Shown piece by piece: positions 9,801-16,594 of a DNA stretch of 64,000 nt. The stretch spans positions 62,001-126,000 of the forward strand of contig NZ_BOOR01000007.1 in assembly GCF_016863335.1 (NCBI RefSeq). Direction: 5' to 3'. Numbering within the stretch: the first letter of the stretch is position 1; each line of letters begins with the position of its first letter. The stretch is from Planotetraspora thailandica (GTDB lineage: Bacteria > Actinomycetota > Actinomycetes > Streptosporangiales > Streptosporangiaceae). The translations under genes were made by a program, and so were the position numbers. Under the pieces are notes generated by a model. The model was not told the origin of the DNA and made no database searches. It saw nothing but the letters and a program-made list of their open reading frames with translations.

Positions 9801-10072
9801 GAGAGCGGATAGGTTCCGTCGGCCAGCACGACGTCGATGTCACCGTGGGCTCGCCGGGAGATGTCCCGGACATGGTCCCGGGCGCCCTCGAGCGTTTTGA
9901 ACGGCCTGGCCTTGGTTCCCGGGTTGGTGTCCCGGCCGGTCGCCGACGAGACATAGACGCTGACATCCGCTGAATGCGCATTGTCTGCCCAGGCGGTGCC
10001 GGGCACCAATGCGCCGGCGGCGAGGGTGATCCCGGCCGCCGCGGTTAACACTTTCACGGATAAAGATGGCAT
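6806..10072 (-). CDS. Secreted right-handed beta-helix protein with two FN3 and two F5/8 type C domains
   Basis: This is an exported 1088-aa protein. Residues 1-30 form a Sec signal peptide ending in AWADN. A parallel beta-helix fills about residues 40-630, with runs of NNVVTN-like turns. After that come FN3 (about 640-726), F5/8 type C/discoidin (about 729-860), FN3 (about 861-958) and a second F5/8 C domain (about 960-1088). The two discoidin copies are nearly identical over long stretches, for example GLGLPDPSWIQVDLG in both, and the repeat is visible in the DNA (about 6817-7190 and 7498-7883). Architecture suggests a polysaccharide-active lyase or glycosidase with carbohydrate-binding modules; the substrate is not readable. 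It is monocistronic with its own terminator. Confidence 0.92.
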   Translation of the reverse strand: MPSLSVKVLTAAAGITLAAGALVPGTAWADNAHSADVSVYVSSATGRDTNPGTKARPFKTLEGARDHVRDISRRAHGDIDVVLADGTYPLSRTFTLTSADSGRNGHRITYTAAPGAHPVISGGTQVRGWTLSDPAHNIYKAHVGDIDTRQLYVDGELETRARDRDNPPGFSKTATGYTITDQSLQNLKNQQYIEVDSRWGWMHYRCPVQNITATAMTMQQQCWHNANLHEGQEIQTPSWLENAYEFLDTPGEWYLDKTTGDLYYMPKPGQNLSTATVTVPMVQDLVDLNGDIDHPVRDVGFDGITFSYATWLAPSGPDGMVEGQAGFRITGTDNPNFDSTRLKWVKTPGAVNVAYGHDVAFTDNTFTHLGAVGLNLNTGTQGTFINGNVFKEIAGTGLQVGGTDVIDAHPDDPRSITKDNTVTNNVVTNVADQYGGSLGIFAGYTEHTVISHNKVYNLPYSGISLGWGWGLTDQGGDTNYPGNSGVPIWDTPTTAKNNVITDNRIYDIMKRQADGGAIYTLSSNPNSVVSGNYISDVPSPAYGAIYHDEGSRYFHTTQNAFCNVAFQWMLMNHGLNIDAEYNFTTQPQYSTQFNTLDSTVANNTTVDGCQQLPASIVDNAGLEPQYRHLDPDQPSGDRSAPSAPGKPSAVTAFPTVADLSWAASTDDTGVTGYSVFRDGKLVGASKNPQTRLTGLTAGQTYTFTVTARDAAGNESRTSKAVTVTMPAGIDLALHKPVTVSSYSEPNVPDLAVDGDLSTRWAQGLGLPDPSWIQVDLGAQHNVSGVITTFEKQSGYKYRLEVSTDQSHWVTIDDHTAASTTTSANYTSLAQPIAGRYVRLTVTGSNWNGGSIYELQVYGTPLTSAADTQAPVISGKPAANVLLPSTLDLSWPAATDNTSIAGYAVTQDGKQIALTGQTTLRVSGLAPATPYTFSVTARDAAGNESAPSQLTLTTPADDDLALHKPVTVSSYSEPNVPSLAVDGDLSTRWAQGLGLPDPSWIQVDLGQATSVKGIVTTFELTNGYKYRLEYSLDGTAWSTFDDHTAVATTERVNTAFAPAPVQARYVRLTVTGSNWNGGSIYELQVYGGF

Positions 10073-10592
10073 TGAATCCTAATCAACGCGTACGGGAACA
10101 AATGGGGTGATAGTTGGGCGATCTTCTCGCGAGACCGAACTGGGCCGCGTGGAACGGCCGGATGGGCCAGGGGAGGCCGGGGTTATGTGCGGGTGGCCAG
10201 CCGGTCGCGGATCCGGCATCCGGACCGGTCGCCCGCGGCGGCGTCACGGGCTTCGTGGCGGTTTCGGGGCGGGGATGCGACGTCGACGTGCTGGGGGACG
10301 TTCGTGTCCACCGCCATCTGCCCACTCCTCACAGCGGATAGATCTGTTCTATCGCTGGAGAGTATGCACGCCGGAGCGCGGAGATAGAAGAGTGTGCGCC
10401 AATTATCCTATGCATCATCTTGTGATATCGGATATATAGGCATGTATCGGGACGAAACGGGAGTGATTGATCGCATCTATCAGGCAAGCAGCCTGGGCAT
10501 GATTAATCAGATCTATCGAGACAGCTCGTCTCGCCTGTGGACCACGCCGGAAAGACCAGGTTGGGTGGGCGGCGTCAGATGGAGGCTGCGAC
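10073..10592. other. 520-bp intergenic region with AT-rich regulatory-looking stretch
   Basis: No convincing gene is seen here; the short reading frames lack family features or ribosome sites. The right half (about 10335-10520) is clearly AT-richer than its surroundings and carries repeated ATCTATC/TTCTATC words and the 12-mer CGGATATATAGG (10429-10440), also present by the GMC gene. It should hold the promoters of the leftward beta-helix gene and the rightward methyltransferase. Confidence 0.45.
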
Positions 10593-11234
10593 ATGGCTGA
10601 TTGGCGGCATGCGCGGCTGACCGCCGTCTTCTACGACTTCGGCGTCGAGCACGAACGGCTCGGCCGGATCGGCGGCAGATTGTTGTGGGGCGCCGACCTG
10701 AGTCGCTTCTACGGCGACATCCACCGTCTACGGGAGCTGGCGAACGGCGGTCGGATGCTCGACGTCCCCTGCGGCGGAGGCGTCGCCTTCCGCGGGCTGC
10801 CGAAGGAGGGCGCCCGTCGTTATGTGGCGCTCGACCTGTCCCCGGTGATGCTGCGCCGCGCGCAGGCGAATGCGGGCCGGCTCGGGTTGCCGGGCATCGG
10901 GTTCGTCCAGGCGAGCGTGACGGCTCTGCCGTACCGGGAGGGCTGCTTCGATCTGTGCCTCAGCTACTTCGGCCTGCACTGCTTTGCGGATCCACCGGCG
11001 GCTCTCGCGGAGATGGCCCGCATCCTGCGGCCGGGTGGGCGCCTGCGGGGAACCGCCGTCGTGCGGGGGAGCGGCCTGCGGCAGGACACGGTGATCTCGT
11101 TGTGTCAGCGGAGCGGGATCTTCGGCGCCGTGGGAACGGCCGAGGATCTGTCGTCCTGGCTCGCCACGGCCGGCCTCGACGAGATCGGCGTCGATCGTGA
11201 CGGTGCCGTCGCCTTCTTCTCCGCACGGCGCTGA
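10593..11234 (+). CDS. Class I SAM-dependent methyltransferase (Methyltransf_11 type)
   Basis: This 213-aa cytoplasmic protein has a Rossmann methyltransferase fold. Motif I is MLDVPCGGGVAFRGL (about residues 55-69), followed by VALDLSPVMLRRA for the acidic post-I strand, the FDLCLSYFGLHCF motif, and the LRPGGRLRG motif. The methyl acceptor is unknown; small-molecule or quinone-like targets are usual for this family. The ATG start has GGAGG 7 nt upstream. It is convergent with the DHFR-like gene and shares a bidirectional terminator with it. Confidence 0.88.
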   Translation: MADWRHARLTAVFYDFGVEHERLGRIGGRLLWGADLSRFYGDIHRLRELANGGRMLDVPCGGGVAFRGLPKEGARRYVALDLSPVMLRRAQANAGRLGLPGIGFVQASVTALPYREGCFDLCLSYFGLHCFADPPAALAEMARILRPGGRLRGTAVVRGSGLRQDTVISLCQRSGIFGAVGTAEDLSSWLATAGLDEIGVDRDGAVAFFSARR

Positions 11235-11264
11235 CCGTCACCGCCCCTGGGGGCGTACGAAAAA

Positions 11265-11292
11265 GCGCGTGCCGGGAGGCCCCGGCACGCGC
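11265..11292. terminator. Bidirectional terminator
   Basis: A 12-bp perfect stem (GCGCGTGCCGGG / CCCGGCACGCGC) with a 4-nt loop is flanked by AAAAA on the left and TTTT on the right. It therefore works in both directions between the convergent methyltransferase and DHFR-like genes. Confidence 0.88.
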
Positions 11293-11304
11293 GCGTATTT
11301 TCCG

Positions 11305-11841
11305 TTACTCGTTCGTGTAGACCAGGTGCAGCACGCCCGTGCTGAACGTCGCCGAGCTCACCAGCTTCAGCGGGACCTTGGCGGAACCCTCGAACAGCCG
11401 CTGGCCGGTGCCGAGCACGACGGGGTGCACCAGCAGGTGCAGTTCGTCGATCAGTCCCTCCGCCAGCAGCGATCGCACCAGCGTCCCGCTGCCGGTCATG
11501 CCCAGGTTCTGATCGGCCTTCAGCGCACGCAGCTGGTCGTACACGTCCTCGCCGCCGACCACGGTGGTGTTCTCCCAGTCGGCCTGGGTCAGCGTGTTCG
11601 ACACCACGTACTTCTTGGCGCTGTTCATCTGCTTGGTCATCGGGTCGTCGGCGTCCGCGTTCGGCCAGTAGCTCGCGAACTCGTCATACGTGTGGCGGCC
11701 GAGCAGCATGGCGTCGTTGCCCGCCATGAGCGAGCCAACCGCGTTGCCCATCTCGTCGTTGAAGTAGCCGAAGTGCCACGTGTCCGGGGCCTCGGTAACG
11801 CCGTCGAGCGAGATGAACAGGCCGGACTTGATGCTTCCCAT
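11305..11841 (-). CDS. Dihydrofolate reductase-fold (RibD C-terminal) protein
   Basis: This 178-aa protein belongs to the RibD-C/DHFR-like superfamily, close to YwjB/YyaP-type proteins: SLDGVTEAPD near the N-terminus, LLGRHTYDEFA, KKYVVSNTL, and the NADP-binding-like GSGTLVRSLL. True folate reduction is not implied, because these paralogues usually have unknown reductase substrates. The frame stays open upstream, but the ATG at 11841 is chosen because GAGGAG lies 7 nt before it. It is the last gene of the leftward ArsR-SRPBCC-DHFR operon, 19 nt after the SRPBCC gene. Confidence 0.88.
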   Translation of the reverse strand: MGSIKSGLFISLDGVTEAPDTWHFGYFNDEMGNAVGSLMAGNDAMLLGRHTYDEFASYWPNADADDPMTKQMNSAKKYVVSNTLTQADWENTTVVGGEDVYDQLRALKADQNLGMTGSGTLVRSLLAEGLIDELHLLVHPVVLGTGQRLFEGSAKVPLKLVSSATFSTGVLHLVYTNE

Positions 11842-11860
11842 GTCGGTTCTCCTCAAGATG

Positions 11861-12601
11861 TCAGGCGGACAGGCCGTTGAGCCAGGCCTGCCAGGTTTGC
11901 GTGGTGTCGGTGTCGTCATGCGCGAAGATGTGGTGGCCCAGGACGATCGAGCCGAAGTAGCCTCGGACGAAGCGGTAGAGCGCATCCGGCGTCCGGATGC
12001 CGGTGGCATGCGGGTTGGCGAAGTCGACGACTCCCTCGATGGACGGCAGTCCGGGCACGGTGGCCTGGACCGGGTCTCCGACCCGGGGCGAGTCCGACAG
12101 TCCCAGGGCCCGGTGCAGTTCGGCCCAGGCGGTCGGCCAGTCGGTCACGGGCGGCCCCGACACGGTGACCGGTCGTCCGGTACGGCCGGCGAAGTGGTCG
12201 AGGTACGCGACGAGCGTCGCGAAGTACATCGCGCCGCCGAGGCGCATGGCCTCGAACTCGTCCTCCCAGTCGTCGCCGGGCAGGAAGCCGCTCGACACCA
12301 GACGCAGCACGGTGCTGCCCTGGTCGCGCCCCTCGATGAGGTACTCGAACGCGACGAACCGTCCGTCCGGGCTGTCGGTGCCGCGATACGCGAACCGGTG
12401 CGGCGGCTCCCACTCGGTGATGGCGGAGCCCATGGTGAACGTCCCCATCGTTGTGCGGACCGCGCCGTCCGGGCCGGGGTCCACCTCGTTGCGACCCATG
12501 AACCACGAGTCGATGCCCGGGCCGGTGGCGATGGCCTCCCACACCTCCTCGACGCTTGCCTCGACCGTCGCCTCGTCGCGCTGCTCCCAGTGGTGGCCCA
12601 C
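11861..12601 (-). CDS. SRPBCC/AHSA1-domain protein
   Basis: This 246-aa protein has an N-terminal START-like ligand-binding fold of the AHSA1 type (EASVEEVWEAIATGPGIDSWF, ITEWEPPHRFAYRG) and a second half that looks like a degenerate repeat of the same fold. Such proteins bind hydrophobic ligands; none can be named here. The GTG start lies one base beyond the TGA of the ArsR gene, so translation is probably coupled. The ArsR-SRPBCC pairing is common in actinobacteria. Confidence 0.88.
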   Translation of the reverse strand: MGHHWEQRDEATVEASVEEVWEAIATGPGIDSWFMGRNEVDPGPDGAVRTTMGTFTMGSAITEWEPPHRFAYRGTDSPDGRFVAFEYLIEGRDQGSTVLRLVSSGFLPGDDWEDEFEAMRLGGAMYFATLVAYLDHFAGRTGRPVTVSGPPVTDWPTAWAELHRALGLSDSPRVGDPVQATVPGLPSIEGVVDFANPHATGIRTPDALYRFVRGYFGSIVLGHHIFAHDDTDTTQTWQAWLNGLSA

Positions 12602-12602
12602 G

Positions 12603-13244
12603 TCAGGACTCTTTCTTCTCGTCGGCCTGCGCTGCTTCCGCGGCCTTCATTTCGTCGCCTGCGGTCTGGGGAATCGACGGGTGGACGGCCAGGATGACGC
12701 GGTACGCCCGGCCGCCTGCCGCCTTCTCGTCGTGATATTTGGCGACCAGCCCGGCCACCGCGTTGGTGAGCTCCTCCGCGAAGGCGGCACGGTCGTGCGC
12801 GGTGGCGAACCGCACCTCCCCGTCGAGCGTGTAGGTCGCGACACGCTTACCGGCCTTGGACGCCCCGGTGATGAGCGTGCCGACCTCGCGCACCAGTCGT
12901 GCGCCCACCGCCAGCAGCCACCGTGCCGAAAGCCGGTCCGGAGACCGCGACGGGTCCGGCTCGACCGCGGCCAGCGCCGCCGGCGAGATGACGTACGACG
13001 ACGCCGTCGCCTGGAGCACCCGCTCGGTCATGTTGCCCTTGCGTCGCTCCTCGACCAGCTCGACCAGGCCGTGCCGCTCCAGCTCCCGGAGGTGGTAGTT
13101 CACCTTCTGCCGGGGCTGCCCGACCCGGACCGCCAGGCTGCTGGCCGAGCCGGGCTCCGCCAGCTCGGACAGCAGCCGTGCCCGGATCGGATCCAGCGCG
13201 GCTCCCGCCGCAGCCGCGTCTTCGATCACCGCCACTTCCCACAT
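12603..13244 (-). CDS. ArsR-family winged-helix regulator
   Basis: This 213-aa regulator has an N-terminal winged helix (DPIRARLLSELAEPGSASSLA, then QPRQKVNYHLRELERHGLVE as the recognition helix and wing) and a long C-terminal helical extension ending in an acidic Lys/Glu tail. No metal-binding Cys pair is seen, so it is probably not a metal sensor. The ATG has GAGAAGG 8 nt upstream. It leads the operon with the SRPBCC and DHFR-like genes and probably controls it. Confidence 0.9.
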   Translation of the reverse strand: MWEVAVIEDAAAAGAALDPIRARLLSELAEPGSASSLAVRVGQPRQKVNYHLRELERHGLVELVEERRKGNMTERVLQATASSYVISPAALAAVEPDPSRSPDRLSARWLLAVGARLVREVGTLITGASKAGKRVATYTLDGEVRFATAHDRAAFAEELTNAVAGLVAKYHDEKAAGGRAYRVILAVHPSIPQTAGDEMKAAEAAQADEKKES

Positions 13245-13376
13245 GCCGAAACCTTCTCATCCGACAATCAATCCTGTCAAGAAAAAAATTATCGTCGGTC
13301 GTGATGGCTTCTGCCGTAAGGCACTGCCGATGTCCCACGGCGGTCGCATCGCCGCAGACCATCCCGGTCTCGCGTA

Positions 13377-13493
13377 TCAGTCGAGCACGGTTGCGATCTC
13401 GTCGACGACCTCGGCCGCGCCGGCATCCGAGAGCAGCATCCAGGCGTGGGTGCGGCCCTCGTATTCACGGAGGTCCACTTCGGTGCCGGGGCC
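13377..13493 (-). pseudogene. C-terminal remnant of an alpha/beta-hydrolase
   Basis: The minus strand encodes about 37 residues ending in a stop, PGTEVDLREYEGRTHAWMLL and then a short helix. This matches the end of HSL/fold-3 type esterases, including the catalytic-His loop (GRTHAW). Nothing hydrolase-like continues upstream of about 13493, where the sequence changes to the MarR remnant on the other strand. No start signal is present, so it should not be expressed as an enzyme. Confidence 0.6.
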
Positions 13494-13500
13494 TGCCGTA

Positions 13501-13692
13501 CGGCGCGGTGTACGGCGACTCGCCAAGGCCGAATTCCAGCTCGCCGCCGTCGAGGACGAGGTGCTCGGCGCGCTCGACGACAACCAGCGCGAGCAGCTCT
13601 ACAACCTGCTCCAGCAGGCGGCCAACGGCGGCGAGTTGAGCTGCTCAGGTGCCGCCGACGAGCCTGACCGGCTCCCCGCCGGCGAGGACTGA
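13501..13692 (+). pseudogene. C-terminal remnant of a MarR-family regulator
   Basis: The plus strand encodes RRLAKAEFQLAAVEDEVLGA followed by LDDNQREQLYNLLQQA and a short tail to the stop at 13692. This is the final dimerisation helix of MarR regulators. The winged helix is absent. It abuts the hydrolase remnant, which is what remains if a divergent hydrolase/MarR pair lost both 5' ends and the shared promoter. Confidence 0.6.
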
Positions 13693-13784
13693 CGACCTTC
13701 TCGCCGCCGCGGATTCCAAATAGGCGTCGAGGATCCAGACATTGGGAATCCTTGAGAACGGGATTACCGATGGAGGGCGAGCCG

Positions 13785-15005
13785 ATGCCGACGAGCACGT
13801 CCGGTTACGCAGTCGTCGACGTCGAGACGACGGGACTGCGACCCGCTTGGCACGACCGGGTCATCGAGGTGGGCATCGTTCACGTCGACGACTCGGGGGA
13901 GATCACGCGCGAGTGGGCCACACTCGTCAACCCGGGCCGCGATCTGGGGCCTCAGCGCATCCACCGCGTCGCCGCCGCCGACATCCGCCATGCGCCGGCC
14001 TTCGAGGAGGTCGCGGGCACGGTCGCCGCCCTCCTCCGCGGACGGGTGGTTTCCGCCCACAACCTTGCCTTCGATCTCCTCTTTCTCACGAGCGAGTTCA
14101 GGCGGCTGGGCATCGACGTCCCGCTCAACCCCGAGGCAGGGGTGTGCACGATGAAATGGGCGCCGCGGTTCCTCTCCGACGCGCCGCGCAATCTGGCCGG
14201 GTGCTGCGCCCTCGCTGAGGTTCCGCTGAGCGGGCATCACGACGCCCTCGTCGACGCGCGGGCCGCCGCCGGTCTCCTCCAGCACTACATCACGCTTTCC
14301 CAGACGCGGGTTCCCTGGCGGGACCTGCTCGACGCCTCCGCCCGGGCCCGCTGGCCCGACCTGCTCGACCGGGGGACATCGGTGGTGCGACGCGGCGTTT
14401 CCGCCGAGCGCGACACCCATTTCCTGGCCCGGATTCTCGACAGGATGCCGCGGGTGCCCGAGCCGGTCGTGGCCGACTCCTACCTCGCCCTGCTCGACCA
14501 GGCGCTCCTCGACCTCCACATCTCGCCCACGGAGGCCGACGCTCTGGTGGAATTCGCCGCTGCGATGGGGTTGAGCAGGTCCGACCTCGACCGGCTGCAC
14601 GTCGACTACCTCGTCGCGCTTGCCGCAGCGACCCGGGTCGAGGGCGCCGTCACGGAGGCCGACCGGGACACGCTCGCCCGGGTCGCCGCACTTCTCGGGC
14701 TGCCTGCCGACTCCGCGACGCGTGCTCTGGCCCACCCGGATGGGGGGACGTCGCGCCCGTTCGACGGGCTCCGGCTGGCGACCGGAGACCTGGTCGCCTT
14801 CACCGGTGAGTCGGAGACCGACCGGGAGGTCTGGGAGGAGCGGGCCCGCGCGGCGGGATACGTCCCGCATCCGCGGGTCACCAAAAAGGTCAGGCTGTTG
14901 GTCGCCGCCGACCCCGACACCCTCTCCCAGAAGGCACGCAGGGCGCGCATCTATGGGATCCCGATCGTGACGACCGAGGCGTTCCTGCGGCTGATCGGTC
15001 GGTAA
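13785..15005 (+). CDS. DEDDh 3'-5' exonuclease with C-terminal BRCT domain
   Basis: This 406-aa protein starts with a DnaQ-like exonuclease: VVDVETTG supplies Asp12 and Glu14, HNLAFDLLF supplies Asp97, and HHDALVDARA supplies His152 and Asp157, so all catalytic residues are present. A helical middle (about 230-320) resembles a TerB-like bundle. The end (about 330-406) is BRCT-like, with KKVRLLVAADPDTLSQKARR and IPIVTTEAFLRLIG. It should degrade DNA or RNA 3' to 5'; the BRCT tail suggests DNA repair or defence. The ATG at 13785 has GGAGGG 7 nt upstream. The last 89 bp of the gene, including the stop, lie in the long direct repeat also found at 27051. Confidence 0.92.
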   Translation: MPTSTSGYAVVDVETTGLRPAWHDRVIEVGIVHVDDSGEITREWATLVNPGRDLGPQRIHRVAAADIRHAPAFEEVAGTVAALLRGRVVSAHNLAFDLLFLTSEFRRLGIDVPLNPEAGVCTMKWAPRFLSDAPRNLAGCCALAEVPLSGHHDALVDARAAAGLLQHYITLSQTRVPWRDLLDASARARWPDLLDRGTSVVRRGVSAERDTHFLARILDRMPRVPEPVVADSYLALLDQALLDLHISPTEADALVEFAAAMGLSRSDLDRLHVDYLVALAAATRVEGAVTEADRDTLARVAALLGLPADSATRALAHPDGGTSRPFDGLRLATGDLVAFTGESETDREVWEERARAAGYVPHPRVTKKVRLLVAADPDTLSQKARRARIYGIPIVTTEAFLRLIGR

Positions 15006-15045
15006 CGGATCCCGAAGAGACCGCCGTCGTCCCGTTCATCGGTCA
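14917..15045. repeat. Long direct repeat, copy A
   Basis: These 129 bp match 27051-27179 without gaps, with 6 differences (about 95%). Copy A covers the 3' end of the exonuclease gene and 40 bp beyond. Read on the minus strand, that 40-bp part encodes DERDDGGLFGIRY, the end of the ABC-3C ATPase, but with the stop codon changed (TGA to CGA). Confidence 0.92.
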
Positions 15046-15108
15046 CCTGAGCCGGGCGCCTGCGCGGGCCGTACGGGAACGGCTCGCGTCTTGCCTGCTC
15101 AATGAGCC

Positions 15109-15136
15109 TGTTCAAGCCCAACCGCATGAGTATGAT
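15109..15136 (+). promoter_or_regulatory. Probable promoter of the toxin-antitoxin pair
   Basis: TGTTCA (15109-15114), a 16-bp spacer, and TATGAT (15131-15136) resemble a sigma-70-type promoter. The -10 box ends 7 nt before the antitoxin ATG at 15144, which has no properly spaced ribosome site, so a leaderless message is likely. Confidence 0.5.
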
Positions 15137-15143
15137 GCGGGGT

Positions 15144-15413
15144 ATGAGCGGGGACAGGAAAGCCCGGATCACGATCACGGTGGATCCTGACGTAGTCGAG
15201 TACGCCGAACACCTGGTAGCCAGCGGCAAAGCATCCAGCGTGGCCGCCGTCTTCAACGACGCCATCGCCGACAAGCGGCTCGCGGACCAGCGGGCACTGG
15301 CACTACTCAGGGAACGAGCTCGGCAGGCAGACCCGGCACGCGTGGCCAGGATGATGGCCCACGTAAACCGGCAGCTCGCCGAGCAGGGATTCCCCGAGGC
15401 GTCAGGTGAGTAG
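15144..15413 (+). CDS. Ribbon-helix-helix-type antitoxin
   Basis: This small 89-aa protein reads MSGDRKARITITVDPDVVEY at its start. That is an N-terminal beta strand of an Arc/CopG-like DNA-binding fold, followed by a helical C-terminal tail likely to wrap the toxin. It overlaps the PIN-domain gene by 8 nt, the usual antitoxin-first order. In-frame ATGs exist upstream, but the start at 15144 fits the -10 box. It should neutralise the PIN toxin and repress its own promoter; this is inferred from the family. Confidence 0.78.
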   Translation: MSGDRKARITITVDPDVVEYAEHLVASGKASSVAAVFNDAIADKRLADQRALALLRERARQADPARVARMMAHVNRQLAEQGFPEASGE

Positions 15414-15834
15414 TTTCACCCCGACGCCGCACATCCTCGACACCAGCATCCTTTCTGACGTGGCCCGCGGCGACGCAAATCTGATCGGCTTCCTCCAGGG
15501 ATTCGACCAAGCGGGCCAAGCGCTGGTCATCCCCACGCTCGCAGCCGCCGGCGCGCTGCGCGACAGCCGTGGCCTACCAGACGCGCAGGCTTTGCTCGTG
15601 GGCCTGGCCGCATTCGAGCGTGCCACTGTGGCACCGTTGGATGGCATTCACCAGGTTGCGAAACTCGCCGACGTGATGGCCATCACCGGACTCGACATCT
15701 ACGACGCACACGTGGCCGCCATCGCCGACGTGGCAATCTGCCCAATCCTCACAATCGACGCTGTGAAATGGAAGGGGCCGGCCCGCGCTCTTGAGCAGCC
15801 GCTTCACATCGTCGAGATCGTCGACCCTGACTAG
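15406..15834 (+). CDS. PIN-domain toxin (VapC-like ribonuclease)
   Basis: This 142-aa protein has the PIN fold: ILDTSILSDVARG with the first Asp, DIYDAHVAAIADV with the central acidic pair, and ILTIDAVKW with the last Asp. These acids bind the metal ions for RNA cleavage; the second conserved acid is not obvious. GTG start at 15406 with GAGG 7 nt upstream inside the antitoxin gene. As the toxin of a type II pair it would cleave RNA when free of antitoxin. Confidence 0.8.
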   Translation: MSSFTPTPHILDTSILSDVARGDANLIGFLQGFDQAGQALVIPTLAAAGALRDSRGLPDAQALLVGLAAFERATVAPLDGIHQVAKLADVMAITGLDIYDAHVAAIADVAICPILTIDAVKWKGPARALEQPLHIVEIVDPD

Positions 15835-15855
15835 CGCAGGCCCTGATGACCGTGG

Positions 15856-16521
15856 TCATGGTTGTTCGATGATGTCGGTGAAGGTGCTGATCAGACGGAC
15901 GAATCGGCGGACCGCCGGCTGATCGCCGTCGATGTCGATCTTCGGCTCCGGCCGGTCTGGCTGGCTGAAGACGAATTGGACGAATGCGTCGGTGGTGGTC
16001 GTGACGGTGAGATCGGGCCTGGACCGTGGTGAGGTCGCGGTCAACGTCCACTGGCGACCGTCGCATTCCACCAGGTAGTCGTCGTCGGGGAACCGGAAGT
16101 GCCATCGGGCGGGTTCGCGGTCGTCTGTCGTGTGCTCGATGGCTTGGGTGATGGCGGCCAGCAGGTGCTCGACGTGCAGTGGCTCACCGGGCTGTGGCGG
16201 GCGCCAGGCGTGTCGCAGTCCCCACAGGTTCAGGGCATCGACCACAGGGCCGAGTTCGCTGCCGGCGGTCGTCAGCCGGTACCGGACCTCGCGGCGGCCG
16301 GGCTCGCGATCGACCGCGACGATGCCGACGTCGGTGAGTTCGTGTAGGCGTTGGCTGAGCGTTTTCGGGGTGATTCCGCCGAGCCGTCCCATCAGGTCGG
16401 TGAACCGCTTGGGGCCGGTCAGCAGGTCGCGGACCACCAGCAGGCTCCATCGGTCACCGACCCGCTCCAGGGAGCGGGCCACCAGGCAGAAGTGATCGTA
16501 CGTGCGGACGTTGCGGGTCAC
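15856..16521 (-). CDS. HxlR-family regulator with SCP2-like C-terminus
   Basis: This 221-aa protein has an HxlR winged helix (CLVARSLERVGDRWSLLVVR, RFTDLMGRLGGITPKTLSQR) followed by a C-terminal half resembling a sterol-carrier-protein-2 or ligand-binding fold (about residues 115-215). It is divergent from the membrane protein at 16595; the shared 73-bp gap holds overlapping palindromes. It probably represses both genes and may sense a small hydrophobic or reactive molecule. Confidence 0.88.
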   Translation of the reverse strand: MTRNVRTYDHFCLVARSLERVGDRWSLLVVRDLLTGPKRFTDLMGRLGGITPKTLSQRLHELTDVGIVAVDREPGRREVRYRLTTAGSELGPVVDALNLWGLRHAWRPPQPGEPLHVEHLLAAITQAIEHTTDDREPARWHFRFPDDDYLVECDGRQWTLTATSPRSRPDLTVTTTTDAFVQFVFSQPDRPEPKIDIDGDQPAVRRFVRLISTFTDIIEQP

Positions 16522-16541
16522 TCTGGCATTCTACTAGCCAT

Positions 16542-16564
16542 TAGATACTATCTAGTAGCTACTA
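16542..16564. promoter_or_regulatory. Overlapping palindromes, likely HxlR operator
   Basis: TAGATACTATCTA (16542-16554) and TAGTAGCTACTA (16553-16564) are both palindromic and overlap by two bases. A further GATAGTAAAC half-site follows. They sit between the divergent HxlR and membrane-protein genes in an AT-rich patch. Confidence 0.6.
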
Positions 16565-16594
16565 ACTGTCAGATAGTAAACCGAGGTGATCGCG

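Noticed and set aside
6947-9973. 1008-aa open frame on the plus strand
   Set aside because: Antisense to the beta-helix gene; Arg/Val-rich with no domain features, as expected from GC-rich third positions opposite a real gene.
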